From the NCBI GenBank assembly GCA_030595715.1, contig JAUVCN010000024.1, forward strand, positions 1 through 32,337: a stretch of DNA of 32,337 nt, in the 5' to 3' direction. Source of the stretch: Thermoplasmatales archaeon. GTDB taxonomy: Archaea > Thermoplasmatota > Penumbrarchaeia > Penumbrarchaeales > Penumbrarchaeaceae. The notes beneath the pieces were generated by a model, which was not told the origin of the DNA, searched no databases, and saw only the letters and a list, made by a program, of their open reading frames with translations. This document shows, one piece after another, positions 18,700-27,369 of this stretch (positions within the stretch are counted from its first letter, which is position 1; each line of letters opens with the position of its first letter). The position numbers and the translations under genes are program-made.

Positions 18700-19641
18700 A
18701 TGGTCCTGAACAGAGGTCTCCTTGTGTGTGGGAACATGAACATCGACAGGATATATTCGGTTGAATGTCTACCATCGGAAGGAGAATCAACACCCATTTC
18801 TGCAGAACGAACGGTATTTGGGGGGTGTGGCGGAAATATCGCTATTGCAGCTGCCAGGGTCGGTGTGCGAACAAGATTATCCTCTGTCATAGGCCAGGAT
18901 TTCCCTGCGGATTACTCCCGAAATATGGAAATGGCCGGTGTGGAACTGGACTTGGTCAGTATCTCTGACTCTCTCCCTTCACCGTATTGTATTATTCTCT
19001 CCGCTCCGGGCGGCAGACAGTCATATGCGTTCAATCCTGGTTCCATGATAGAACAGAAGGATCTGAAGGTCCCCCTGGATAGTAAAATAAGCCATGTTCA
19101 TATTGCGACATCTGACCCATCATTCTCGATCCGAGCTGCAAAGGAACTCTCTCGAATGGGTTCATCTGTTTCTTTCGATCCGGGAATGGAGATATTCTTC
19201 AGGTGGAATGTGGATCTGCTCCGGAAGATCCTTGCACATTGTGATCGGTTCTTCGGGAATATCGGTGAATGGAAGCATCTTGGCGAGCAGCTTGGATGGG
19301 GGGGTGATGTTCATACTTTTTCGGGGATAGGCGTTCCTCACTTCATTGATGCTTTCGAGCACATTGAAGAAGCAGTGATCACTCTTGGTGCTGCCGGATC
19401 GGTCCTGATCACCAAGGATGGATCCCATTACGAAGGTCCGATAGAGGTTGGTGAGGTTGTGGATGCAACCGGTGCGGGGGATGCCTTCAGAGGTGGATTC
19501 TACGGGGCCCTTACAAGGGGGTATTCCTCCGGGGAAGCTCTAAAGTTCGGAAACGCTATGGGGGCATTGTCGATAAAGAGCGAAGGTCCACAGGATTACG
19601 AGGCAACTTGGGATAAATTGATCCACCTTACGGGTATCTGA
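18700..19641 (+). CDS. PfkB-family carbohydrate kinase
   Basis: CGNMNIDRIYSV, GGCGGNIAIAAARVGVRTRLSSVIGQDFPADY, VVDATGAGDAFRGGFYGAL. Likely start is ATG 18700, not 18655. Confidence 0.93.
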   Translation: MVLNRGLLVCGNMNIDRIYSVECLPSEGESTPISAERTVFGGCGGNIAIAAARVGVRTRLSSVIGQDFPADYSRNMEMAGVELDLVSISDSLPSPYCIILSAPGGRQSYAFNPGSMIEQKDLKVPLDSKISHVHIATSDPSFSIRAAKELSRMGSSVSFDPGMEIFFRWNVDLLRKILAHCDRFFGNIGEWKHLGEQLGWGGDVHTFSGIGVPHFIDAFEHIEEAVITLGAAGSVLITKDGSHYEGPIEVGEVVDATGAGDAFRGGFYGALTRGYSSGEALKFGNAMGALSIKSEGPQDYEATWDKLIHLTGI

Positions 19642-21036
19642 TCAGTATCTTGTTTTTCTGATGATAAGGACCAATGCGACAAGGATCACAATGCACATCA
19701 GTACCACAGACGATATGGCCAATACAAATGGGTCGAACACCGTTCTGTTATCCTCTTCGTAGTCTGGATCCAGGAGGACGATGACCTTGATGGTCCTCGA
19801 TATATGGAGATCCGGATCGCCCGACCTTACCTCCAGTTCCCTGATTCCCGGGTTCCTGAACGTGTGTGTGAGATCCTCTCCTGTTGAGATCGGCTTTCCA
19901 TCGACCGACCAGGAATATTCGCTATCCTCATGATAGAATTCCCATCCATCATCGATATCAGTTACGGTGATGTCGATCCTTTCTCCCTGCTTAACGAAAA
20001 GGACCTTATGATAGGCTGACCCCTTCAACCCATGCTCATCTGTTATTTCGAGTCCAATGACCTTGAAACCGGTTTTATTTAACGTTGTCTGATCGACCAT
20101 TTCCTTTCCGATGCATCTCTTTTTGATCGAGGACCGGTTCCAGATATTCCATTCAAAGGAGATTATTTCGCTGTCAAGGTCGATAGAATCACTTCCATCC
20201 AGATGTAACAGGACTCCATCTTCCAATACCTCGCCGGTTAGCTTGATCGAAGGTCTTGGACCCTTGAGGATCCACATGATCCCGACATCCTTTTCAGGGG
20301 TCCAGTAGGTGTATTCCCTTTTGAGGAGTCGATATCCTTCCGTTCCATCCACCGGGGTCATTATGAACTCGGTCTGATCCAGTAAGATATCAAGATCCCA
20401 CCCGGTCCGACTATCGGCCCCGAAAACATTGTTAATGAAATTACCATTCTCGTATTCGTTCGCTACAAGTGATACGTTCACATAGAACAGGAATACCGCA
20501 TGGTCGATGTGATCGTTCCATATCTTTCCTGTCCTTGCGAGATATATGTAGGAGAATAATCGATCTCCATAGTAAGAGTCACGGGTGATATTCCTTCGGT
20601 AATCCACAGTAATATTAACCGATCCATGAGGATGTGCGCTCACGTTGAACACTATCGCATGGAATTCCTCTCCTTCAAAGAACCTGAGGTCCGAACTCCA
20701 CATCTTCCAACTGAATTCCGTCTCAATGCCATTAACTTTCAAACCAATTTCAAAAGGTGTATTGTAGAATGGGAGGGCGATGGCCTCCGAGATCGTCTTA
20801 TTTACCTTGTTGATCAGCTGATACTTTCCGATCACCCTTGCTTTTTCATCTATCCAGACCGTGACCTTCTCCGTAGCGAACCTGAATTGTGTTCCATTCT
20901 GAAGGGATGGTCCACCATCAGGTGTATCGATCGTAATTTCAGGAATAGGGGCGGGATTACCTTCTGCAACAAATACAGTATTGATGGGTATCAGAAACAT
21001 CAGGATGAATATTGGTAGGGTCAATTTCCATCTCAT
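19642..21036 (-). CDS. Secreted membrane-anchored protein with PKD-like domains
   Basis: Signal peptide, PKD-like DGSDSIDLDSEIISFEWNIW and FRNPGIRELEVRSGDPD, C-terminal TM helix. Confidence 0.7.
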   Translation of the reverse strand: MRWKLTLPIFILMFLIPINTVFVAEGNPAPIPEITIDTPDGGPSLQNGTQFRFATEKVTVWIDEKARVIGKYQLINKVNKTISEAIALPFYNTPFEIGLKVNGIETEFSWKMWSSDLRFFEGEEFHAIVFNVSAHPHGSVNITVDYRRNITRDSYYGDRLFSYIYLARTGKIWNDHIDHAVFLFYVNVSLVANEYENGNFINNVFGADSRTGWDLDILLDQTEFIMTPVDGTEGYRLLKREYTYWTPEKDVGIMWILKGPRPSIKLTGEVLEDGVLLHLDGSDSIDLDSEIISFEWNIWNRSSIKKRCIGKEMVDQTTLNKTGFKVIGLEITDEHGLKGSAYHKVLFVKQGERIDITVTDIDDGWEFYHEDSEYSWSVDGKPISTGEDLTHTFRNPGIRELEVRSGDPDLHISRTIKVIVLLDPDYEEDNRTVFDPFVLAISSVVLMCIVILVALVLIIRKTRY

Positions 21037-21255
21037 CTTCCCACTTCAGAAAAACATGGTGGAGTGAGTATTTAGTATTATTTGTACGAGATGTTTATAA
21101 AAGGTCCCGCTCAGCTCGCCCATCATTCATCATATGTCAGCTATGTCTCTTACATCATCGCGGGAAGGGGGATATGACCTGTTGGTATAAATCTGTCACC
21201 TATTATCTTCCAACCATCGATGCAAACGGAGCTTTGTTCGGTCACTTTTATTCTG

Positions 21256-21272
21256 TAAGATTTAAATAATCA
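21256..21272 (+). promoter_or_regulatory. Archaeal TATA-box promoter of the GGGP synthase gene
   Basis: AAGATTTAAATAATC about 25-35 nt upstream of ATG 21294. Confidence 0.45.
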
Positions 21273-21293
21273 CATACGATTGACAACTTCACT

Positions 21294-22052
21294 ATGTCCA
21301 TCCTGGGATCCTTCCACACCCTCCTGTCGAAAGGACCTGTCCATATAACATTGATAGATCCCGATAAACAGAACCCTCAAAAGGCCGCATTGATGGCAAA
21401 GGGAGCGGAAGAGGGGGGTTCCGATGTAATACTTGTTGGGGGGACCTCAGGTGTTGACATCTCGAAACAGGAAGAGACCCTAGATACTGTTAGAGATGCC
21501 ACAGATCTTCCCGTTGTGATATTTCCCACTTCTGCAGATATCCTATCGATCAACGCAAATGCAGTGTTCTACATGAGCCTCCTGAACTCCAGAGATATCA
21601 GATTCGTGGTCGGCGAGGCTGTCAGATCCTCGCTGAAACTCTTCGATATGGGTATTGAAGTGATCCCTGTCGGATATCTGGTCTTCGAACCCGGCATGCT
21701 TGTTGGGAAGGTCGGTGATGTCGACCTTATCGGAAGGGATGACCTGGAGATGGGTCGTTCCTATGCAAAAGCAGTGGAGTTCCTTGGAATGGACCTTTGC
21801 TATCTGGAGGGCGGTTCGGGTGTGGACTCTCCCATCCCTTCCAGTATGGTATCTGCTATAAGTTCGATCATTGACATTCCTTTGATATTGGGAGGAGGCA
21901 TCAATACTCCGGAAAGGGCTGCGGATGCCGTGAGGTCCGGAGCGGATATCATTGTGACAGGAACAATGGTGGAGAGGTCCAATGATGTTGCATCATCCAT
22001 ATCAGAGATGATCGCTTCCATGAAGGAAGCATGGAAGGAGAGAGGCCCTTGA
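21294..22052 (+). CDS. Geranylgeranylglyceryl phosphate synthase
   Basis: HITLIDPDKQNPQKAALMAKGAEEGGSDVILVGGTSGV...LCYLEGGSGVDSPIP...LILGGGINTPERAADAVRSGADIIVTGTMVE. Confidence 0.95.
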   Translation: MSILGSFHTLLSKGPVHITLIDPDKQNPQKAALMAKGAEEGGSDVILVGGTSGVDISKQEETLDTVRDATDLPVVIFPTSADILSINANAVFYMSLLNSRDIRFVVGEAVRSSLKLFDMGIEVIPVGYLVFEPGMLVGKVGDVDLIGRDDLEMGRSYAKAVEFLGMDLCYLEGGSGVDSPIPSSMVSAISSIIDIPLILGGGINTPERAADAVRSGADIIVTGTMVERSNDVASSISEMIASMKEAWKERGP

Positions 22053-22567
22053 AGGCATATGAATGCTCGATAACAACACCTCTTGGACCAATGAAGGTCG
22101 TTCTTTCAGAATGTGGACTGGTATCCCTTGGGGTACAGAAGGAGGGTGACTGCCCGGAATGGTCCGACCCATACCAGAACAGGGGCGATGATCGATTGGC
22201 CGCGATCAAGACCTTTGTGAACGATTACTTCTACGGAAGAGACCCTGGAACGAAGGACATACCACTGGATATGACCGGGATATCTCCCTTCAGAAAGAGA
22301 GTTTATATCGAATTGATGAAGGTTCCTTACGGTGAGGTACTTACTTATGGGGAACTGGCCGAAAGAGCGGGTTCTCCCGGTGGTGCAAGGGCGGTGGGAA
22401 ACGCCATGAACTCCAACCCCTATCTTCTTATCGTTCCCTGTCACCGCGTTTTGGCTTCTCGAAGCAGGCATGGGTATTTACTTGGCGGATTCGGCATTGG
22501 CCTGGATGCAAAGAGGTTCCTGCTGAGATCCGAAGGGCATGATGAAACCGATATCACAGGGATGTGA
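22049..22567 (+). CDS. ogt: Methylated-DNA--protein-cysteine methyltransferase
   Basis: Active site IVPCHRV plus VPYGEVLTYGELAERAGSPGGARAVGNAMNSNP; start may be TTG 22049 overlapping the upstream stop (track start 22031). Confidence 0.93.
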   Translation: MKAYECSITTPLGPMKVVLSECGLVSLGVQKEGDCPEWSDPYQNRGDDRLAAIKTFVNDYFYGRDPGTKDIPLDMTGISPFRKRVYIELMKVPYGEVLTYGELAERAGSPGGARAVGNAMNSNPYLLIVPCHRVLASRSRHGYLLGGFGIGLDAKRFLLRSEGHDETDITGM

Positions 22568-22604
22568 CCCTAAAATTTTCTGATGGTAAAGATAATAGCG
22601 ACAA

Positions 22605-22615
22605 ACATTTATATC
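22605..22615 (+). promoter_or_regulatory. TATA box of feoA
   Basis: ACATTTATATCC upstream of feoA, TSS expected about 25 nt downstream. Confidence 0.5.
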
Positions 22616-22627
22616 CAACTAGTAGAT

Positions 22628-22641
22628 TTAGGTGAACCTAA
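22628..22641. promoter_or_regulatory. DtxR/IdeR-type operator in the feoA promoter
   Basis: Perfect inverted repeat TTAGGT-GA-ACCTAA, matching the half-site type recognised by DtxR-family regulators; coincides with the expected TSS. Confidence 0.7.
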
Positions 22642-22662
22642 CAAGAATAGGATGACCTGAAT

Positions 22663-22905
22663 ATGAACCCGATCACGATCCCAAGGGTGAGAAGACCGCT
22701 CTCCAATGTCAAAGAGGGAGAAAAGGTCACTGTCATGTTGATCAAAGGGGGCCGTGGGGTCAATCGAAGATTGAGCGAACTCGGTATCGGAACAGGATCC
22801 GAGATCAAGATGGTCCAGAACTCCGGTGGTCCCGTCATTGTTGTAGTTGGAGATTCCAGAATGGGTCTTGGACATGGCGTTGCCAGCAAGATCGAGGTCG
22901 AATGA
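22663..22905 (+). CDS. feoA: FeoA-domain protein
   Basis: PLSNVKEGEKVTVMLIKGGRGVNRRLSELGIGTGSEIKMVQNSGGPVIVVVGDSRMGLGHGVASKIEVE. Confidence 0.9.
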   Translation: MNPITIPRVRRPLSNVKEGEKVTVMLIKGGRGVNRRLSELGIGTGSEIKMVQNSGGPVIVVVGDSRMGLGHGVASKIEVE

Positions 22906-22912
22906 TCCTGCA

Positions 22913-22930
22913 ATAATTTTTTTTATTGTT
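22913..22930 (+). terminator. T-rich intrinsic-type terminator after feoA
   Basis: AATTTTTTTTATTGTTT just after the feoA stop. Confidence 0.4.
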
Positions 22931-23041
22931 TATGGTCCAGGGATTCCAAATAGGTAGCAGATCATATCTGGTTAACAATAGCTCCCGCTATGGGAAAAAA
23001 TGGGTGGTCCCTTCGGCCTCCCTGTTCTTGATTGCCTGTTT

Positions 23042-23329
23042 TCAGTGGTCCTTCATCTTCTTTATGATAACATTTCCGTCCATCGATGCATATGGCGATG
23101 AGTATAGATTGATGCTTCCGATAATATCATCGAGGTCCTCAACGGAGTGGATCTCGTATTCTTTTGTCGGGAACACTTTCAAAGTACCATTGACTTCATA
23201 TTCCATGTCTATCAAAGATTCCAACTGACCTCTGACCCTAAGCAGATCACTGTAGCGTGTGATTTTCTCTGGGCCTTTCGGTTTCATATGATCTCTCCTT
23301 GTTTCATCCGATCTTCCCGGCATTTTCAC
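23042..23329 (-). CDS. Small hypothetical protein
   Basis: 95-aa ORF with coherent protein-like sequence (KITRYSDLLRVRGQLESLIDMEYEVNGTLKVFPTKEYEIHSVEDLDDIIGSINLY). Confidence 0.5.
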   Translation of the reverse strand: MKMPGRSDETRRDHMKPKGPEKITRYSDLLRVRGQLESLIDMEYEVNGTLKVFPTKEYEIHSVEDLDDIIGSINLYSSPYASMDGNVIIKKMKDH

Positions 23330-23396
23330 TCATTGTCGAACTTTCAAACGTCGGAAAGGTCTCACCGAGATTCAGGTCCTTTCCCTGTTATGGTTT

Positions 23397-23615
23397 TTAG
23401 AACCAATTCTCGGGGAGATAATACATAGCATTCAGGGAATATCTATCTTTCTCCCTGACATGTACAAAAACACTCAACTTATCGATAAAGTGAACGACAT
23501 AGGATATAATATATTGATGATCACACCCTTGGTCCTGATCTTTCGGATCGATATCATTGCCACGACAATGATCCATTGACCACTGTATTGTATGATCTTT
23601 ACACTCATTGCACAA
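23397..23615 (-). CDS. Possible Cys-rich small protein
   Basis: TTG start; CNEC-x11-C-x13-C Cys pattern, protein-like tail (IISYVVHFIDKLSVFVHVREKDRYSLNAMYYLPENWF). Confidence 0.4.
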   Translation of the reverse strand: MCNECKDHTIQWSMDHCRGNDIDPKDQDQGCDHQYIISYVVHFIDKLSVFVHVREKDRYSLNAMYYLPENWF

Positions 23616-23664
23616 AAACAGTTCATGGATGGGAAGGTTTTATTCCTGAGTGATCCATATCCCG

Positions 23665-25383
23665 ATGAGGGAGTGGATGAAAAGACCATCTTTATCAGCA
23701 ATTGTTGTTGTTGTAGTATTACTATTTTCCATCATCTTTCTGCTCAAAGGGATAGATGATGTATCTGCTGTTGGGGAGGTGGAGTTCTCCGTAGAGTACG
23801 ACATGGACTATCCAGGTTACGATCATAAGCATTCTGTTGAGCTTCCATTTTCCGAAAGCCCTGATGGAATGACCATCGAGAGTATCGGTTCTACCGAGAT
23901 CTCATTGACCGGAAGAGTGAATGTCACTTCCGAATATCCTCATTATTTTCAGGTCCTTTTGGTGAAATACTACATTTCGGTCCGCGATCATGATTATGAT
24001 GCTCACGACTATGATGGAGATACTATCCACCCGGAATTTACCATGGAACCTTCTCCAATGATGATCACAGGCCTGGGTCCAGGAGAAACAGAGATCATTG
24101 AATTCACACTGACAATGACACTTGATGATCAATTTCAGGGTGGCTGGAATGATATCTGGATAATTTGGTATATTGAAAGCGCAACAGGACCCTACAGAAC
24201 AGATTCACAGGAAGATGAACTTGAGCTGTGGATCGATCCAATTGTTCGTCTGGATCTGATCCCGAGCGAGGACAGAGAGATATTGGTAACATATAATGGG
24301 AACGAGATGTTCGATTTTGATATCGTGAATTCGGGAAACATGATGCAACCATATGTTTGGGGTGATATTACCTGTGGGGAAGACCTTGAAGGAAATGGAA
24401 TATCATCATTGGTTTGGGTTTCCATGGAATATGAGCACCAGGAATATTATGAGACAATGTCCATTCTTATCAGTGCCGATGATGCACTTATTGGTGCACA
24501 ATTCGATATACGCCTTAACCTCTACGATGAAGATAACAACACTTATGATTCAGAGGAAATAGTACTGAAGATCATCGAAATAGTGGACATAGATGATAAA
24601 TCTGATCCGGAGGACCCGGAACCTGAAGATCCTCCTCACGATGATAATGATCCGGAACTTGTCATCGACGTGGATGTTGAAACCTTTCACTACCGGACCT
24701 TCAGAAAGGATGGGAATATATCTGTTGAGATCATCTTAGAAGGAACAACGTCCGGTTGCAACCAGATAGTGATCATGTTCGGAAAAGAATTCAGCGATCC
24801 CATGTATGATCACTCCTGGAAGATCGATACGTTCGATTCGGAATGGGACGGTTTCAGATATGATGGAACCGGCTGCACATATCACATCAAGGAGTTCGAG
24901 GATACTTCCATATCGGGTGATTGGTCCGAATTCTCCCTTCATGTATTCTACACCATTGACCTGGAATACTTCCAGGGGTTGTGGAATAATGAGATACAAG
25001 AGGTGACTGATGATAGCTTCCCGCATATCGGAGATAAAATGATCTTCAATGTAATTGCCATGGATGAGATCAACAGTATTGAAGGAGATATCGGGGCCTG
25101 GGAAGGATACACCTATGTAACTCTCGCCGAGGATCCGAACAGTGCTGATCTTCCATACGATCCACTGACAGATGAGGAATTGGAATTTGCATCAAGAGGG
25201 TTGCTGGCAGTATTGATCACTTTGATCCTGAGTTCGATATTGGTGGCTCTGCTTCCGATCATCGCAACCATTATTGTCGTCGTCATTGTGGTATATGCGA
25301 TATCAAAGAACAGCAAGAAGAAGACAAAGGACACTGCTATCACACATCAAGGTCCTGCCGGGGTCCAGGCAGGATCGCCATAA
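23665..25383 (+). CDS. Surface protein with large acidic ectodomain and C-terminal TM anchor
   Basis: N-terminal TM/signal, Asp/Glu-rich spacer DIDDKSDPEDPEPEDPPHDDNDPE, C-terminal TM (LAVLITLILSSILVALLPIIATIIVVVIVVYAI); ATG 23665 or GTG 23650. Confidence 0.65.
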   Translation: MREWMKRPSLSAIVVVVVLLFSIIFLLKGIDDVSAVGEVEFSVEYDMDYPGYDHKHSVELPFSESPDGMTIESIGSTEISLTGRVNVTSEYPHYFQVLLVKYYISVRDHDYDAHDYDGDTIHPEFTMEPSPMMITGLGPGETEIIEFTLTMTLDDQFQGGWNDIWIIWYIESATGPYRTDSQEDELELWIDPIVRLDLIPSEDREILVTYNGNEMFDFDIVNSGNMMQPYVWGDITCGEDLEGNGISSLVWVSMEYEHQEYYETMSILISADDALIGAQFDIRLNLYDEDNNTYDSEEIVLKIIEIVDIDDKSDPEDPEPEDPPHDDNDPELVIDVDVETFHYRTFRKDGNISVEIILEGTTSGCNQIVIMFGKEFSDPMYDHSWKIDTFDSEWDGFRYDGTGCTYHIKEFEDTSISGDWSEFSLHVFYTIDLEYFQGLWNNEIQEVTDDSFPHIGDKMIFNVIAMDEINSIEGDIGAWEGYTYVTLAEDPNSADLPYDPLTDEELEFASRGLLAVLITLILSSILVALLPIIATIIVVVIVVYAISKNSKKKTKDTAITHQGPAGVQAGSP

Positions 25384-27326
25384 AGCACGTATTCCCACAT
25401 GGCAACAGAAGCCTCGAATGCTTCGTTCGATGAGTCATCGTTCACCCATTTATCTATCATCTCGTTCCTGGAGATCATCAAAAGCTCTCCCGTGGTCATT
25501 CCGCCATTGACGAAGTTCTCCGATATTCTGTCAACCAGATACAGGGCGCCGGTATCGATCAGAAGACCCTGTTCTCCCTGCCCGACCTTGAAAAGACCGT
25601 ATGCAAGTCTCGTGGATCCGATATAGCCGTTCTGACCTGCATGGATGAATGCAAGGGATATCTTGTCATCCTGGTGGTCATCGAGATTGTCCACTCTTCC
25701 TGTTAGACATGCCATGACCGCAGAGAATCCGGGTTTCATGGTCTGGGTGGTGATGAACTTAGCATCGATATTGTCAGCATAGTTGGAATACCAGGCGGAC
25801 TGTAATCCATGGCCACAGTACATCATGTAGTTCATCTTGTCCATCACCATGTCCGCTGTTACATCATTGAGAAGCAAGGATTCCTCTGTTGTGACGAACA
25901 TCCCGCCATCACCCAGGACATCATATTGATACTTCTTCATATGCTTCAGCGCGGCTGGCATCGGGAAAGGTTTGGTGGTTCCCACAAAAACTCCGGCATT
26001 ATCCTTCCAGTCAGGTGATAGGGTGTCGTAGATCCTCTGGTCCACATCGTTGCCCCTCTCGAAATCATACTCGGAATATTCATCGAAGCCCATGGTCCTT
26101 GCATTTAAGAGAGCAGTATCTGTCAGAGACCTTCCAAGGATCCTTCCATATGCGATATCCTGATGTTCATCGCCTTCCGTGTCGGCAAAGTAGTAATCCG
26201 AGGCAATGAAATTCGTATTCGAGAAGAAAACATCATCTCCCCCATCTCCGAAATCCTCATAATGGTAGGGGACGGCAATGGGGTCCCCGACGATCCCAAG
26301 GAATTTCAGATCGAATGCCGAAGTGGAGTTCCCCTCTTCAATGGCATGCAGGACCTTGTCCTTGATGGTATCGGAGTAATTGTTGGCAATCTCGACCGAT
26401 GCTCCCATCTGATTGTAATGGACCCTGTCATCGAAATTCACCCCGATCTCATCTTTCGAATATCCTTTGACAAAGAACATCAGGGCCATTCTGTATGCTG
26501 CAAGTTGAGCTGAAGTTGATGATACGCCCCGAACTGGTAGGTATCCTGGTTCTCCCCATCCATTGTCAATATCATCAGGATTTGTAACTATCATGTAGTC
26601 GGAAGAGTCCCCTTTGGATTCAAGACACCATAGGAAGAATCCATTGTGGCAGGGTTCTGTACCTCCCAGGGCCATGGTCGGGACGCTTAGGAGGGGCCCA
26701 TCGTCCATGGAGATCGCAAATCTAACCCCCAGATCATCCATCAGATCCTCCAGGGGTTCTGAATTCTCTGTTGCGAATACCATGGGGATGTCATAATATG
26801 AGGACAGAGCAACTGCTTTCATTCCGCTTCTGTAGGATGAATAGATCACCAGGAGGTCGGATGCCTGATAGCAATTACGGGCAAAAGATATTGTTGCTTC
26901 TTCGGGAATGGATGGATCCACTTCAAGAGGTTCCCTTGGAGATAGTGAAAGATATCTTTCCAGAGCATCGCCGGTCTCGTCGATCATTATCAAAGGTGTG
27001 TATTCCGGCTGCCCGGAAATGAACCTGATAGATGCAGCAGATATCGCAATGGATGTCTCAAATGCGTTGTCCCTGACAGAATCGATCAGTATCACTTTAT
27101 TTTCAAGGTAGCTGGTCCTGGATGATGTTCCTTCGTTCAATCTGTCCACCCAGATCTTTGATGGAAGTTCCTTATCCCTTGAAATGTCCTCTCCCTTCAT
27201 TGAGATGAACAAGAGACCCGAGATCAGCAGGATGGACACTATACTCACAGCGATGGCGACCTTCCTTTTATCTATTGACATGGAAACCAACCCTTCAAGG
27301 AGCCTTAGATAGAATAATCTTTTCAA
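25347..27326 (-). CDS. C25/gingipain-like clan CD cysteine protease, membrane-anchored
   Basis: Catalytic-type motifs MYCGHGLQSAWY and FSAVMACLTGR, DIAYGRILGRS, C-terminal VLYGDPAWTP; N-terminal TM segment. Confidence 0.75.
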   Translation of the reverse strand: MKRLFYLRLLEGLVSMSIDKRKVAIAVSIVSILLISGLLFISMKGEDISRDKELPSKIWVDRLNEGTSSRTSYLENKVILIDSVRDNAFETSIAISAASIRFISGQPEYTPLIMIDETGDALERYLSLSPREPLEVDPSIPEEATISFARNCYQASDLLVIYSSYRSGMKAVALSSYYDIPMVFATENSEPLEDLMDDLGVRFAISMDDGPLLSVPTMALGGTEPCHNGFFLWCLESKGDSSDYMIVTNPDDIDNGWGEPGYLPVRGVSSTSAQLAAYRMALMFFVKGYSKDEIGVNFDDRVHYNQMGASVEIANNYSDTIKDKVLHAIEEGNSTSAFDLKFLGIVGDPIAVPYHYEDFGDGGDDVFFSNTNFIASDYYFADTEGDEHQDIAYGRILGRSLTDTALLNARTMGFDEYSEYDFERGNDVDQRIYDTLSPDWKDNAGVFVGTTKPFPMPAALKHMKKYQYDVLGDGGMFVTTEESLLLNDVTADMVMDKMNYMMYCGHGLQSAWYSNYADNIDAKFITTQTMKPGFSAVMACLTGRVDNLDDHQDDKISLAFIHAGQNGYIGSTRLAYGLFKVGQGEQGLLIDTGALYLVDRISENFVNGGMTTGELLMISRNEMIDKWVNDDSSNEAFEASVAMWEYVLYGDPAWTPAGP

Positions 27327-27369
27327 ACCTAGAGTAAAATTAAAAGTAACTTACAACGTTTTCCGCCTC

